Notes: generated by a model from the letters alone, not told the origin. Shown: positions 12,418-19,699, numbered from the stretch's first letter. The stretch is DNA of 23,709 nt from a virus (IMGVR_UViG_3300043438_001095:1-23709); one strand, 5' to 3'. Numbers and translations: made by a program.

Positions 12418-12593
12418 CGATTGTCTGTCTTGTAAAAACCGCCGCTTTTAAAAACGGCTGTAACAGGAGAGTAGATTCGAATTAGAGCGTAGCCACACTT
12501 TTCGCAGAAATATTTGTTTTCTGGATCATTGATGCCACGCTCTTTTTCATAATCAATATCACAACTAACACATGCGTATGAATATATTGGCAT
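12414..12593 (-). CDS. FmdB-like zinc-ribbon protein (59 aa)
   Basis: Leftward gene in a gap between rightward genes. The product starts MPIYSYACVSC and has C8-x2-C11 and C30-x2-C33 (YFCEKCG), then ends VFKSGGFYKTDNR. The MP-Y-Y-C start, the second knuckle and the FK-GGFY-TD end are the hallmarks of FmdB-family regulatory zinc ribbons, usually 60-110 aa. The ATG shares its A with the stop of the preceding leftward gene (TAATG), so they are coupled. The stop overlaps the rightward membrane-protein gene by 4 nt, tail to tail. Likely a nucleic-acid- or protein-binding miniprotein; target unknown. Confidence 0.7.
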   Translation of the reverse strand: MPIYSYACVSCDIDYEKERGINDPENKYFCEKCGYALIRIYSPVTAVFKSGGFYKTDNR

Positions 12594-12733
12594 TATGAAT
12601 GAGTAGTCATTACTGAAACCATCTGACCACAGTCAACACATGTCTCATAGGTTTTAGCGGTAAATGGGCATGAACTTTTTTCAGTAGTAACATGCTTGCA
12701 CCAAAACGCCTTTATTACTTCTAGTAGTTTCAT
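12593..12733 (-). CDS. Small zinc-binding protein (46 aa)
   Basis: On the minus strand a strong site, AGGAGG, precedes the ATG at 12733. The product has C12-K-H14 (FWCKH), C22 and C32-VD-C35-G, a short zinc-finger-like set similar to the CEH/CPKC protein at 5287. It is the first of a two-gene leftward operon with the FmdB-like gene. No function can be assigned beyond likely metal binding. Together the two genes fill the 372-nt gap between the rightward genes at 12417 and 12790. Confidence 0.6.
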   Translation of the reverse strand: MKLLEVIKAFWCKHVTTEKSSCPFTAKTYETCVDCGQMVSVMTTHS

Positions 12734-12777
12734 TTTTACTCCTCCTGGTATGAGTATACATTACCTGGTAAACAGGG

Positions 12778-12783
12778 CATAAT
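12778..12783 (+). promoter_or_regulatory. Possible -10 box for the DUF7455-like gene
   Basis: CATAAT ends 6 nt before the ATG at 12790, in the short divergent gap. No AAGGAG site is present. One mismatch to TATAAT; the spacing matches the leaderless pattern. Confidence 0.35.
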
Positions 12784-12789
12784 TAGGTT

Positions 12790-12996
12790 ATGCCTACTAT
12801 ATTAGAGACGCATAAGCCGATAGCGATTACTGATCGCTGCGATCAGTGTGGGGCTCAGGCTATGGTCAGAGCAACTCTAGCAAGTGGAGAGTTATATTTT
12901 TGTGGTCATCATGCTAGAAAGACTGGTAATAAACTAGTTATACAATCTTTAGTGGTGTTTGATCCTCATGAGGTATTTAACTATGGCAGGCAATGA
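12790..12996 (+). CDS. DUF7455-like zinc-binding protein (68 aa)
   Basis: The product has C17-DQ-C20-G, then the strand QAMVRATLASGELYF and C38-G-H40-H41-ARK. This DRCDQCGAQA...V...SG.L.FC.HH pattern matches the small actinobacterial DUF7455 proteins, found in both hosts and their phages, and is one of the better clues to the host phylum. The likely role is a zinc-stabilised adaptor; no activity is known. It overlaps the next gene by 14 nt. Confidence 0.75.
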   Translation: MPTILETHKPIAITDRCDQCGAQAMVRATLASGELYFCGHHARKTGNKLVIQSLVVFDPHEVFNYGRQ

Positions 12997-13348
12997 TTAT
13001 TACCGTACTGGCAAAGGAATATTTGGCGGACCAGGTGGTACATATGGAAGATATGGGGTGAGTAAAATGGCAGGTAACTTATCTTCTCAATTTGATAAAG
13101 CGGAAAATATAGAAGAAAAACAACGTCGTAGATTTGGACGTAAACGTGAGTCTGGATATTCAGGTGCAGGATTTTGGTTTGGTAGTTATCCCTACATGAT
13201 TGGTGCAATGAGTTCTGGTACAGATCCTCGTGAAGGAAATGTTCCAGATAGAGATCAGGCCCCAAATGAAAGTGGAGAGTCTGCTTCTGATACAAGTGGA
13301 TTAGGAAGTGGCGGAACTGCCGCAGGATTTGTTGGAGGACTAGATTAA
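12983..13348 (+). CDS. Gly/Ser-rich hypothetical protein (121 aa)
   Basis: GAGG at 12970-12973 supports the ATG at 12983 rather than the in-frame ATG at 12959. The N-terminus MAGNDYYRTGKGIFGGPGGT is Gly/Tyr rich, the middle is charged (EEKQRRRFGRKRESGYSGAG), and the C-terminus is Ser/Gly rich and acidic (ESGESASDTSGLGSGGTAAG). The composition suggests a flexible, possibly virion-associated, protein. No domain is recognisable. Its stop overlaps the next start (TAATG). Confidence 0.55.
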   Translation: MAGNDYYRTGKGIFGGPGGTYGRYGVSKMAGNLSSQFDKAENIEEKQRRRFGRKRESGYSGAGFWFGSYPYMIGAMSSGTDPREGNVPDRDQAPNESGESASDTSGLGSGGTAAGFVGGLD

Positions 13349-13563
13349 TGGCTCAATTAAATCGTAAACCGTTAACTGTAAATCCAAATCGTAGAACTAG
13401 AAAACAAGAATTTAATTTTAATACTAATTTAGGTTATAAATCAAAAGCAAATCCAAGTGTTGTTACTTGGGCATCACCTGGAAAAGGCGTACAAGGTGAA
13501 TCAGTTAACTCACAGAACACTGCAAGCAAGTTTATTATAAATAGAAATTGGAAGCCGCTATAA
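13348..13563 (+). CDS. Basic hypothetical protein (71 aa)
   Basis: The product is rich in Asn, Lys and Arg (RKPLTVNPNRRTRKQEFNFN, KFIINRNWKPL) with no cysteines or membrane segment. It is coupled to the preceding gene through TAATG. The next gene starts 33 nt later with its own ribosome binding site. A small structural or nucleic-acid-binding protein would fit; function unknown. Confidence 0.5.
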   Translation: MAQLNRKPLTVNPNRRTRKQEFNFNTNLGYKSKANPSVVTWASPGKGVQGESVNSQNTASKFIINRNWKPL

Positions 13564-13596
13564 TATAGTTGGGCTTTAACATTCCGAGGGGAATAC

Positions 13597-15876
13597 TTGA
13601 AAATACTGCGTCTATTCGCAGCACTATCTGTCGTACGTAATATTGGAAGACTTATTTTATGTGGAGGAGTTGTTACTCTCTTCCTTGTATTTGGCATGTC
13701 TCAAGAAGTTTATGCTGAGGACAATCAAGAACAAGTTGTGGTCAGTCCTGCTCAACAAGCAGTTAACTCAGCACTTGCCACAGCAACTACAGAAGTACAA
13801 CAGGCTATTGCAGCCACAGATACTGCCACAGCCACAATAGCAACAGCACAGACAGAATTAACTCAGGCTCAATCTGCGGTAGAAACCATAACTGCAACTG
13901 TAGTTGTAGCACAAACAAGTGTTGCTTTAATTGATACAGCAACAGCCACAATAAACGCTATTGATTTAACTGTTACACCTGTCGATCAAAGTTCACCAGT
14001 AGTTCAAGATGCTAAAGACACTGTTATAGATGCTCAACTTGCCATTAACAATATCGATACAACAACTGCACAAACAGAATTAACTCAAACAATTACGGCT
14101 CGAACAGCGGCAGTAACAGCACAGGCAACAGCACAGACAGAATTAACTCAAGCCAATATTGCTATTGATAATGCTCAAACAGCAGTTAATAATTTGCAAG
14201 CAACAATTGGCACTAGTACCAATGTTTTGGCTGGAGTCGATGACGCTGGTATAAGAATGACTCTTCCATTTAATTTATTAATGGGTGACACGCTTTATAG
14301 CAACGTATATGTTGGATCAAATGCCACAATAACTTTTGGCGTAGATGAAGGATGGGTTTATTATCAAACCCCAAATGCTCCATCAGTTTCTATTGCTGGA
14401 TGGGATTGGACAACTTGGAGCACAGGAACAGGAATTACTTACGCTACAACTGGATCAAGTCTAGATATTGCTTGGGATGTTAGACCTTTTCCCCAGCAAG
14501 ATGCTTCAACTCAAATGGTTCAAATAAGATTTAATGCTGATGTTAATCCAACTAACGGAGCATGGATAGCAAATGTAACTGCGGTCGGACCAATACCAGA
14601 ACAAGCAAGATTTAACTACAGAGAAACAACAAATGGAACTATAACCCCTGTAGAAGATACAAATACAGGCTCTGGATTTGCTGGACAAATAAGTCAAGGT
14701 CCTGCATTCACTCCAACTGTAGATACCAGCACAGCAGGTGTTCAGGCAGCAGTAGACGCAGCAAATGCAACTATTGCACAGTTAAATCAAAGTCTAACTC
14801 CAGTAGTTACTCAAAATACCTTAAATAACTCTGCTAATGCTGTACTAGGTACAAGTATTACAACATTAACTAACACACTTAATACAGCAGTAGCAACAAA
14901 GACAACTCTTCAATCAGAGTTAGTACTTAAAGCAGCAGAATTAAATTCTGCAATTAGTTTAATTCCCGAGGTTCCAGAACCTCAACCTTCTCCTCAGCCT
15001 CAACCAGAGCCAATCTTTGGAGGAGTTCCTGATTTTCAACCAGAGTTTGTTGAACCGCCTGTTGAAACCGTTCCTGACGTTCCTGTTGAAGAAGAGATAC
15101 AGCCAACCCCAGAACCTGAGACTGTTCCTGAGCCAGAACCAGAAGTCGATCTTGAGCCTGCTCCAGAGCCTGAATTAACTCCTGATGATTCATCTGAAAC
15201 CTCCTTAGAAGAACAAGAGTCTATAGTAAATGAACTTTCTAATGATGGCGAATTATCAGAATCTGATGCAGAAACAGTGTTAGATGCTTTAAGTTCAGAT
15301 GGAGAAATTACTCAAGAAGAAGTAACTAATCTTGCAGAAACACTTTCTGAAGATGGAGAGTTTACTGAAGCAGAACGAGAGTTAGTTGCAGAAGCCTTAA
15401 TTGAGTCTGCAGAGGGAGAAGCAGTCACCGCTGAAGCAATTGAAGAAGCAGGACTAACTTATGAAGACTTACCAGCAGAAACTCCTGTTGAGGTTCGCCA
15501 AGATGAAAATGGTAATGAAGTTATAATTACTGCAGAAGTAGCAGCAGCACTTACTGTACTAGAAAGTCCTGCTGAATTTATTGGTGCAATATTCGATGAT
15601 CCAGGACAAGCATTAACAGCCGTATTAAATATTGGTGCTGACATGTCCGTTGAAGAGCGAGAAGAGTCAGAGAAAATTATTGTTGCAGCAGTAATTGCTG
15701 GTCAAGCCGCTATTAATGCAGCGACAATGGCAGCAACAGGTGCGGCAACAACTGCCGCTGTTAGTGCAGCAACAACTGCAACAGGAAGTACAACGCCAAG
15801 CAGTAGCGGTGGCGCTGGTGGACCTGCTGCTGGAAATGACAAACCAAAGAGAACGTTTAGGAGACGTGCTAAATGA
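13597..15876 (+). CDS. Large exported repeat protein with beta domain (759 aa)
   Basis: A TTG start is set by GAGGGG (13586-13591). Residues 1-40 form a signal peptide or anchor (RLILCGGVVTLFLVFGMSQE, cut near VYA). Residues 45-205 are an Ala/Thr/Gln coiled coil with AQTELTQ three times. Residues 210-345 form a beta domain resembling nidogen/NIDO-type domains (LPFNLLMGDTLYSNVYVGSN, ITFGVDEGWVYYQTP). A second coiled coil follows, then a Pro/Glu-rich linker (about 455-530). Residues 547-600 are three exact 18-residue repeats starting LS-DGE. An Ala-rich segment and a basic tail KRTFRRRAK close it. The layout suggests a surface or virion fibre-like adhesin. Its stop overlaps the next start (ATGA). 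Confidence 0.65.
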   Translation: MKILRLFAALSVVRNIGRLILCGGVVTLFLVFGMSQEVYAEDNQEQVVVSPAQQAVNSALATATTEVQQAIAATDTATATIATAQTELTQAQSAVETITATVVVAQTSVALIDTATATINAIDLTVTPVDQSSPVVQDAKDTVIDAQLAINNIDTTTAQTELTQTITARTAAVTAQATAQTELTQANIAIDNAQTAVNNLQATIGTSTNVLAGVDDAGIRMTLPFNLLMGDTLYSNVYVGSNATITFGVDEGWVYYQTPNAPSVSIAGWDWTTWSTGTGITYATTGSSLDIAWDVRPFPQQDASTQMVQIRFNADVNPTNGAWIANVTAVGPIPEQARFNYRETTNGTITPVEDTNTGSGFAGQISQGPAFTPTVDTSTAGVQAAVDAANATIAQLNQSLTPVVTQNTLNNSANAVLGTSITTLTNTLNTAVATKTTLQSELVLKAAELNSAISLIPEVPEPQPSPQPQPEPIFGGVPDFQPEFVEPPVETVPDVPVEEEIQPTPEPETVPEPEPEVDLEPAPEPELTPDDSSETSLEEQESIVNELSNDGELSESDAETVLDALSSDGEITQEEVTNLAETLSEDGEFTEAERELVAEALIESAEGEAVTAEAIEEAGLTYEDLPAETPVEVRQDENGNEVIITAEVAAALTVLESPAEFIGAIFDDPGQALTAVLNIGADMSVEEREESEKIIVAAVIAGQAAINAATMAATGAATTAAVSAATTATGSTTPSSSGGAGGPAAGNDKPKRTFRRRAK
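13846..14150 (+). repeat. Three near-identical 20-nt repeats coding AQTELTQ
   Basis: Copies at 13846-13865, 14068-14087 and 14131-14150 encode AQTELTQ in the first coiled coil of the exported protein. The first and third are identical; the second differs by one base (A for G at the sixth position). Confidence 0.7.
15235..15396 (+). repeat. Three tandem 54-bp (18-residue) DGE repeats
   Basis: Three in-frame units begin LSNDGEL, LSSDGEI and LSEDGEF, each 18 residues with an acidic loop followed by an amphipathic helix. The loops resemble half EF-hand or dockerin-type calcium loops but are shorter than a canonical 12-residue loop. Confidence 0.75.
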
Positions 15877-16040
15877 TGAAACTACTTAAAGACATGGTTG
15901 ACCAACTATGGACACTTCTCGGAATGTTTATTGCTTGGGTTGTACTTGATGGAAGTGCAAAAACTATCGTTGGATACGCAATTTTAGGAACATTAGTTGC
16001 ATGGGCAGTAACGTATCCCCTGCGTAATCGAGAAGATTAA
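15873..16040 (+). CDS. Small membrane protein, holin-like (55 aa)
   Basis: The ATG overlaps the preceding stop (ATGATG). The product has two membrane segments, about 11-26 (LWTLLGMFIAWVVL) and 31-49 (TIVGYAILGTLVAWAVTY), joined by the short loop DGSAK, and a charged tail RNRED. Small two-helix proteins of this size with a WV-L-GSAKT-VGYAIL pattern are common near actinophage lysis or tail genes. It precedes another holin-like gene by 43 nt. A holin or holin-partner role is likely but not shown. Confidence 0.6.
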   Translation: MMKLLKDMVDQLWTLLGMFIAWVVLDGSAKTIVGYAILGTLVAWAVTYPLRNRED

Positions 16041-16083
16041 GGGATTATTTGTTCTTGAGGTTGGGCACTTTGTAAGGAGATGT

Positions 16084-16278
16084 ATGGATAAGAAAGCACT
16101 AGAAGCCGCAGCAGGTACGTACCTACGTGCAGCAGCAGCCGCAGTTGCCGCTTTGTATATGAGCGGTATTACAGACCCAAAGACTTTAGCAAATGCTTTT
16201 CTTGCAGGTCTTCTCGGCCCATTAGCCAAAGCATTAAATCCAAAGGATGCGTCCTACGGATTTGGCGCTAAGAAGTAA
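16084..16278 (+). CDS. Putative holin (64 aa)
   Basis: AAGGAG at 16074-16079 sets the ATG. The product has an Ala-rich helix (YLRAAAAAVAALYMSG, about 13-28), then ITDPKTLANAFLAGLLGPLA and the end LNPKDASYGFGAKK. The TDPK...NPKD...FG pattern resembles holins of actinophages and other aquatic phages (r1t-like, 60-90 aa). It would form membrane lesions releasing the CHAP endolysin encoded at 8138. It lies in a cluster of three membrane proteins (15873-16674), though 7 kb from the endolysin. Confidence 0.6.
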   Translation: MDKKALEAAAGTYLRAAAAAVAALYMSGITDPKTLANAFLAGLLGPLAKALNPKDASYGFGAKK

Positions 16279-16302
16279 CTTCAAGAAAGGTACATAAGTC
16301 GG

Positions 16303-16674
16303 ATGACCAACAATATGATAATCACTGTCTTTGCAACGGTTGGAATAATAACCGCAGCCCTATTAGGGCTTCGTCAATTAGTTGAACCTTATAAAGAAAA
16401 GGCAGATTTATTTATGAGTTGGTTTGAAGATTTTAAACGAGATTGGTCTGGAGAAGAGGAGTCTCCAGGCCGAGATCGTGTTCCAGGAGTTATGGAAAGA
16501 TTAAATCGCCTAGATGGAGAACTTTCCAGTAATGGCGGAAAATCAACAAAAGATGTAGTCAATAAACTATATGACAACCAGGGAGTCCTAATGGAGGCCT
16601 TCGTTGAAATGGGAGAGCGTCTAATTAGCATTGAAGAACACCTATCAGTTAACAAGTCTAAAGAACCTGTTTAA
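16303..16674 (+). CDS. Membrane-anchored DUF2746-like protein (123 aa)
   Basis: A single N-terminal membrane segment (MIITVFATVGIITAALLGL, about 5-24) is followed by a cytoplasmic or external helical domain: FEDFKRDWSGEEESPGRDRV, PGVMERLNRLDGELSSNGGK, and a coiled coil to the end. The W-GE...PGR..VPGV.ERL..L.GEL...GGKS pattern matches the actinophage family I know as DUF2746, which is usually encoded near holins and minor tail genes. It could be an antiholin or lysis regulator, but no function has been established. AAAGG lies about 13 nt before the ATG, a poor site. Confidence 0.65.
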   Translation: MTNNMIITVFATVGIITAALLGLRQLVEPYKEKADLFMSWFEDFKRDWSGEEESPGRDRVPGVMERLNRLDGELSSNGGKSTKDVVNKLYDNQGVLMEAFVEMGERLISIEEHLSVNKSKEPV

Positions 16675-16688
16675 GGGATGATATACCT

Positions 16689-17075
16689 ATGAGTATGCAG
16701 ACCCCAAACAATCCAAACCCATTTGCTATAGCAAGCAGGTTTATTGCTCAAAAGTATAAAGAAGGAGCACGTTCTCAACGTGACCTTGAACAGCACAACT
16801 TAACCCAATCAACTCTAGCAATGCACGCTGCTCAACATGAAGCAACGAAAAGACAGACTTCGCAACAGGCTCGCCTTACTGAAAAAGCGGAAACAGCAAA
16901 ACACGGCAGAGTTATGCATTTTACAAATACAATACAAGGATTTGCACAACCAGGAGCACAAGTATCGATAAAGCATGGAGACGTCTCTGCAACTTATACT
17001 CCTAAAATGCCAACACCTCAAACCCCAGGAAGAGTTCCTGTGAAGAAGAACAGGGGCGGAAAGAAAGTTCCATAA
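16689..17075 (+). CDS. Hypothetical Gln/Lys-rich protein (128 aa)
   Basis: The N-terminus is disordered (MSMQTPNNPNPFAI), followed by a long helical part rich in Gln, His and Ala (NLTQSTLAMHAAQHEATKRQ) and a basic C-terminus (RVPVKKNRGGKKVP). It has no recognisable domain. The gene begins 14 nt after the DUF2746-like gene with a weak ribosome site and is coupled to the next gene by TAATG. It may be a small structural protein. Function unknown. Confidence 0.55.
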   Translation: MSMQTPNNPNPFAIASRFIAQKYKEGARSQRDLEQHNLTQSTLAMHAAQHEATKRQTSQQARLTEKAETAKHGRVMHFTNTIQGFAQPGAQVSIKHGDVSATYTPKMPTPQTPGRVPVKKNRGGKKVP

Positions 17076-17425
17076 TGGCTGGCGCTATTGATAAAGGCCA
17101 TCAGTCCTATAATGACTTTAATTCTGGAGCATCAGTAAGTCAGACTCCTCTTACAACTGTTGATAAAAAGATTTTAGACTTTGCTATTAAAGTTTCTAGA
17201 AATCCTGTCATAAAAACTCACGGTCAAATTCTTCGTAACTTTGGTATGTATCCCCCTGAATTCTGGACCCGTGCTCAAAAACTTTCAGATCATCCAGAGG
17301 TAGACCTACAGACAAAAGAACAGTTATCTAATATATTTTCAGACCCATCACGTCCAGGACCAATGACTGGTGGCGCACCGATTAACGTTAATGGCAAACA
17401 GTTTTCTCATGGATTGGAGTGGTAA
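17075..17425 (+). CDS. DUF3263-like helical protein (116 aa)
   Basis: Residues about 26-90 match the pattern of the actinobacterial DUF3263 family: LTTVDKKILDFAIKVSRNPV, then ILRNFGMYPPEFWTRAQKLS and DHPEVDLQTKEQLSNIF. This is a helix-turn-helix-like arrangement in which the FG(L/M)-P-Y/W block is the presumed recognition turn. DUF3263 proteins are found in actinobacteria and their phages without known function; a small DNA-binding role is plausible. The start and stop overlap both neighbours as TAATG, inside the 16689-17936 operon. Confidence 0.65.
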   Translation: MAGAIDKGHQSYNDFNSGASVSQTPLTTVDKKILDFAIKVSRNPVIKTHGQILRNFGMYPPEFWTRAQKLSDHPEVDLQTKEQLSNIFSDPSRPGPMTGGAPINVNGKQFSHGLEW

Positions 17426-17700
17426 TGGCAAAGACAGCAGCGTGGACACGCAAAGAAGGAAAGAATGCAAAGGGTGGTCTTAATGAAAAGGGCCGCAAAT
17501 CATATGAAAAGGCTAACCCTGGTTCAAACCTAAAGCCACCAGTTAAGAAAGAACAAGCAGCAAAATCAAAGAAGTCTGCAGCACGTCGTAAGTCTTTTTG
17601 TGCAAGGATGGAGGGTATGAAACAAAAAAATACCTCATCTAAGACTGCTCGTGATCCAAATAGTCGTATTAACAAATCTCTAAGAGCATGGGATTGCTAA
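17425..17700 (+). CDS. DUF6321-like basic protein (91 aa)
   Basis: ATG 17425 overlaps the previous TAA. The product starts MAKTAAWTRKEGKNAKGGLN and continues EKGRKSYEKANPGSNLKPPV, RRKSFCARMEGMK and DPNSRINKSLRAWDC. This string of blocks (AAWTRKEGK..GGLNEKGR, SFCARM.GM, NKSLRAW.C) is a well-conserved signature of DUF6321 proteins in T7-like, T4-like and other aquatic phages. It is very basic, so nucleic-acid binding, perhaps head-internal, is plausible. No function has been established. The stop overlaps the next ATG. Confidence 0.75.
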   Translation: MAKTAAWTRKEGKNAKGGLNEKGRKSYEKANPGSNLKPPVKKEQAAKSKKSAARRKSFCARMEGMKQKNTSSKTARDPNSRINKSLRAWDC

Positions 17701-17936
17701 TGAAGTGTGCTAACTGTGATAAGAACGCTATGTTTGAATATCGGATCACAAAACAAGAATCCATTCTTTATTGTGGCAAATGTTTACCTTCCTTTTTGAA
17801 TGATCGTAAAAAGGCAGGATTACTTGCTATTACTCAGCAGTATAAAGATGATCAAGCATCTGCTTTAAAAGCATTAGCACCAAAACCTGTTGAAGCACCA
17901 AAAAAGAAGGCAGCAGCCAAAAAGTCGGAACAATAA
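17700..17936 (+). CDS. Zinc-ribbon protein with Ala/Lys tail (78 aa)
   Basis: ATG 17700 overlaps the previous TAA. The product has C3-AN-C6 and C25-GK-C28 in MKCANCDKNAMFEY and ILYCGKCLPSFL, a complete four-Cys zinc ribbon. The tail is flexible and basic, rich in Ala, Lys and Pro (PKPVEAPKKKAAAKKSEQ), resembling a histone-like tail. It probably binds DNA, RNA or another protein; function unknown. Confidence 0.65.
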   Translation: MKCANCDKNAMFEYRITKQESILYCGKCLPSFLNDRKKAGLLAITQQYKDDQASALKALAPKPVEAPKKKAAAKKSEQ

Positions 17937-17937
17937 A

Positions 17938-18168
17938 TTGAAGTTAATTCGCAAATTTGCAGTGCAGGGCCATTACGTCCCATCTTCATCTCACGCTCCT
18001 AGAGGCCCCTTTCCTCCAGAAGTTTTAGCAGGACCACAAATGGAGCAAGATCTTGATCATGCCGACTCCCTGCATGTGGCTTTAGATGATGTTAAGTTCT
18101 TTAAATGCAAAGATTGTGAAAACATTTTAGGAGAATCTGAACTAGACGATCACGAGTGTTACGATTAA
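17938..18168 (+). CDS. Small protein with C-terminal zinc finger (76 aa)
   Basis: A TTG start at 17938, one nucleotide after the previous stop, gives MKLIRKFAVQGHYVPSSSHA; earlier in-frame starts lie inside the previous gene and lack any ribosome site. The C-terminus has C57-KD-C60 and H72-E-C74 in FKCKDCENILGESELDDHEC, a C2HC zinc finger. The middle is Pro-rich (PRGPFPPEVLAGP). The start codon is uncertain because the Shine-Dalgarno is weak. It is the last gene of the 16689-18168 set. Function unknown. Confidence 0.55.
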   Translation: MKLIRKFAVQGHYVPSSSHAPRGPFPPEVLAGPQMEQDLDHADSLHVALDDVKFFKCKDCENILGESELDDHECYD

Positions 18169-18211
18169 ACCCTGACATTTTATCTATCTTCTTGGATACT
18201 TACTTTTAAGG

Positions 18212-18232
18212 TTCCCTAAGCGCATAGGGGAA
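18212..18232 (+). terminator. Stem-loop in the gap before the structural gene
   Basis: TTCCCTA (18212-18218) and TAGGGGAA (18225-18232) pair with one bulged G around a 6-nt loop. It lies in a 93-nt gap between co-directional genes and has no T-run after it. It could be a weak terminator or a 5' leader structure for the abundant-looking protein that follows. Confidence 0.35.
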
Positions 18233-18261
18233 AATAAACCTCTCTAGAGAAAGAAGATAAC

Positions 18262-18924
18262 ATGGCAGTAAATAACAACGGTAATCTTTTAGATACCGCA
18301 GGTGAAGTCGCTATTGACTTCGTATGGGGAAACTTTCCTATTCAACCAAACGATGCTCGTCCAGATGCGACAGCAAACCGTCTAGACCCAGCGCTAGACA
18401 ACCACATCATCGCTCTTTCAGGATGGAACGGTTTCCCACAGTACAACCCAAATACAGCAGGAGAAGACGTAGCAGGAGCAACTGACTACGTACTCGTACC
18501 TTCAGTAATTGGTTTAACAACTGCTCTTGCACAAGACGCAATGAAGGACGCATCACTTGTAGTGACAACTGCTTCTGGTGCTTCTAACGTAGGAAAGACT
18601 GTAACAGCAGTATCACGTACCGCTGGTTCAGCAGTCATGACTATCACTGCTGGAAGCCACGGCTTTGCTGCAGGTAACAAGGTAACAATTTCTGATGTTT
18701 CAGGTGGAGATACTGTAAACGGAGTTTGGACAGTTCTTGCTGTTACTAACGCAAACGTTTTCACCGTCACTGGTACAGCAACAACAGTTCAGGCTCTAAC
18801 AAGTCTTGCTGGAGTTGTGTCAGGTGTTGCTGGAACAATCAAGACACAGTCAATTGCAGCGGGTGCAAACAACACAGCACCAGGTGCAGCAGTTACAATT
18901 ACACCATTCGCAGCAGCATCTTAA
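18262..18924 (+). CDS. Putative structural protein with PASTA-like and beta domains (220 aa)
   Basis: The N-terminal half (LDTAGEVAIDFVWGNFPIQP, HIIALSGWNGFPQYNP) precedes DYVLVPSVIGLTTALAQDAM with KDASLVVTT, which has the VP.V.G.....A...L...GL.V pattern of a PASTA unit. The C-terminal part is a beta domain: ITAGSHGFAAGNKVTISDVS, VNGVWTVLAVTNANVFTVTG. Codon use is more uniform than in neighbours (many GTA, ACT, GCA), as expected for a highly expressed virion protein. PASTA units bind peptidoglycan in kinases and PBPs. A minor-tail, head-decoration or host-binding role is plausible. It lies 20 nt before the KTSC-domain gene. Confidence 0.6.
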   Translation: MAVNNNGNLLDTAGEVAIDFVWGNFPIQPNDARPDATANRLDPALDNHIIALSGWNGFPQYNPNTAGEDVAGATDYVLVPSVIGLTTALAQDAMKDASLVVTTASGASNVGKTVTAVSRTAGSAVMTITAGSHGFAAGNKVTISDVSGGDTVNGVWTVLAVTNANVFTVTGTATTVQALTSLAGVVSGVAGTIKTQSIAAGANNTAPGAAVTITPFAAAS

Positions 18925-18943
18925 TCGGAGTTTAAATAGACAA

Positions 18944-19699
18944 ATGGCAAGAGTGTCAGGTGGAGGAGCATCTCGTAACAAACGGGCTGCTCTTCCTTCT
19001 GCTCAAGAATTACTCGGAGCCTTTTACGGTTTAGGCCCTAAACAAACCGCAGGTATTTCTAAAGTAACTGGATCTGGTGCTGGCATATTTGCTGGTCTTC
19101 CAACTGCAAGTTCTGTTGGTGAATTTGGTGAATTTATTTCCTTAACTAAAGCCAATGACACAATGCGTTATTACACTGGTGCAAAAAAAGTAGCAAACTT
19201 AGCAGGAGAGGCATTAGCCCCCAATATTGATAGTGACGTCTACTACGTAGACAAAGATGGAAATTTTGTTGATAGATCCGTATATCGTCAGTCATATGAT
19301 GTGGACGATGATACTGGTGAGTTAATTGTCCCAGGTGAGAAGGGACCCCAATTTGGAGAGTCCGACGCCCCTGCTCCCATAACAGTTGTTCCAACTAGCA
19401 CATCTAACCCATCACGGCCACGGACAGTTGCCGCTGGATATGATAGAGATCGTCAAGTTATCACAGTTGTGTTTAGAGACGGAACCTTCTACAATTACTA
19501 CGAAGTAACACCTGGTGAATGGCAAAAATTTAAATCCGTAGTCTCTAAAGGTCAGTACATCTATACCTTCTTAGATTACAAACCTCGTGGTGCTGCTGAT
19601 GTCTCTACCCTATCTGCTAATGCAAGGAAATCTTTCTACAAGTTTACTCGTGCCGCTCAGTTACACTACGGAGGACGTCAGTCTAAGAAAAGGACATAA
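18944..19699 (+). CDS. KTSC-domain protein (251 aa)
   Basis: ATG 18944 is chosen: the in-frame sequence upstream lies wholly inside the structural gene and translates to low-complexity Gln/Leu. The C-terminal 90 residues fit the KTSC fold: RTVAAGYDRDRQVITVVFRD, GTFYNYYEVTPGEWQKFKSV and VSKGQYIYTFLD. KTSC domains are small beta-alpha domains found in phages and toxins with unclear function, sometimes RNA binding. The N-terminal part is Gly/Ala rich (LLGAFYGLGPKQTAGISKVT) and may be disordered or membrane-associated. It is coupled to the next gene by TAATG. Confidence 0.65.
   Translation: MARVSGGGASRNKRAALPSAQELLGAFYGLGPKQTAGISKVTGSGAGIFAGLPTASSVGEFGEFISLTKANDTMRYYTGAKKVANLAGEALAPNIDSDVYYVDKDGNFVDRSVYRQSYDVDDDTGELIVPGEKGPQFGESDAPAPITVVPTSTSNPSRPRTVAAGYDRDRQVITVVFRDGTFYNYYEVTPGEWQKFKSVVSKGQYIYTFLDYKPRGAADVSTLSANARKSFYKFTRAAQLHYGGRQSKKRT

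Noticed and set aside
12981-13295. Leftward 104-codon open frame, His/Tyr/Leu rich
   Set aside because: Antisense shadow of the Gly/Ser-rich gene at 12983, with no start signal and an implausible composition.
14954-15193. Leftward 79-codon open frame, Gln/Leu/Glu rich
   Set aside because: It is the antisense of the Pro/Glu-rich linker of the exported protein; low-complexity codons keep the frame open, and it has no ribosome site.
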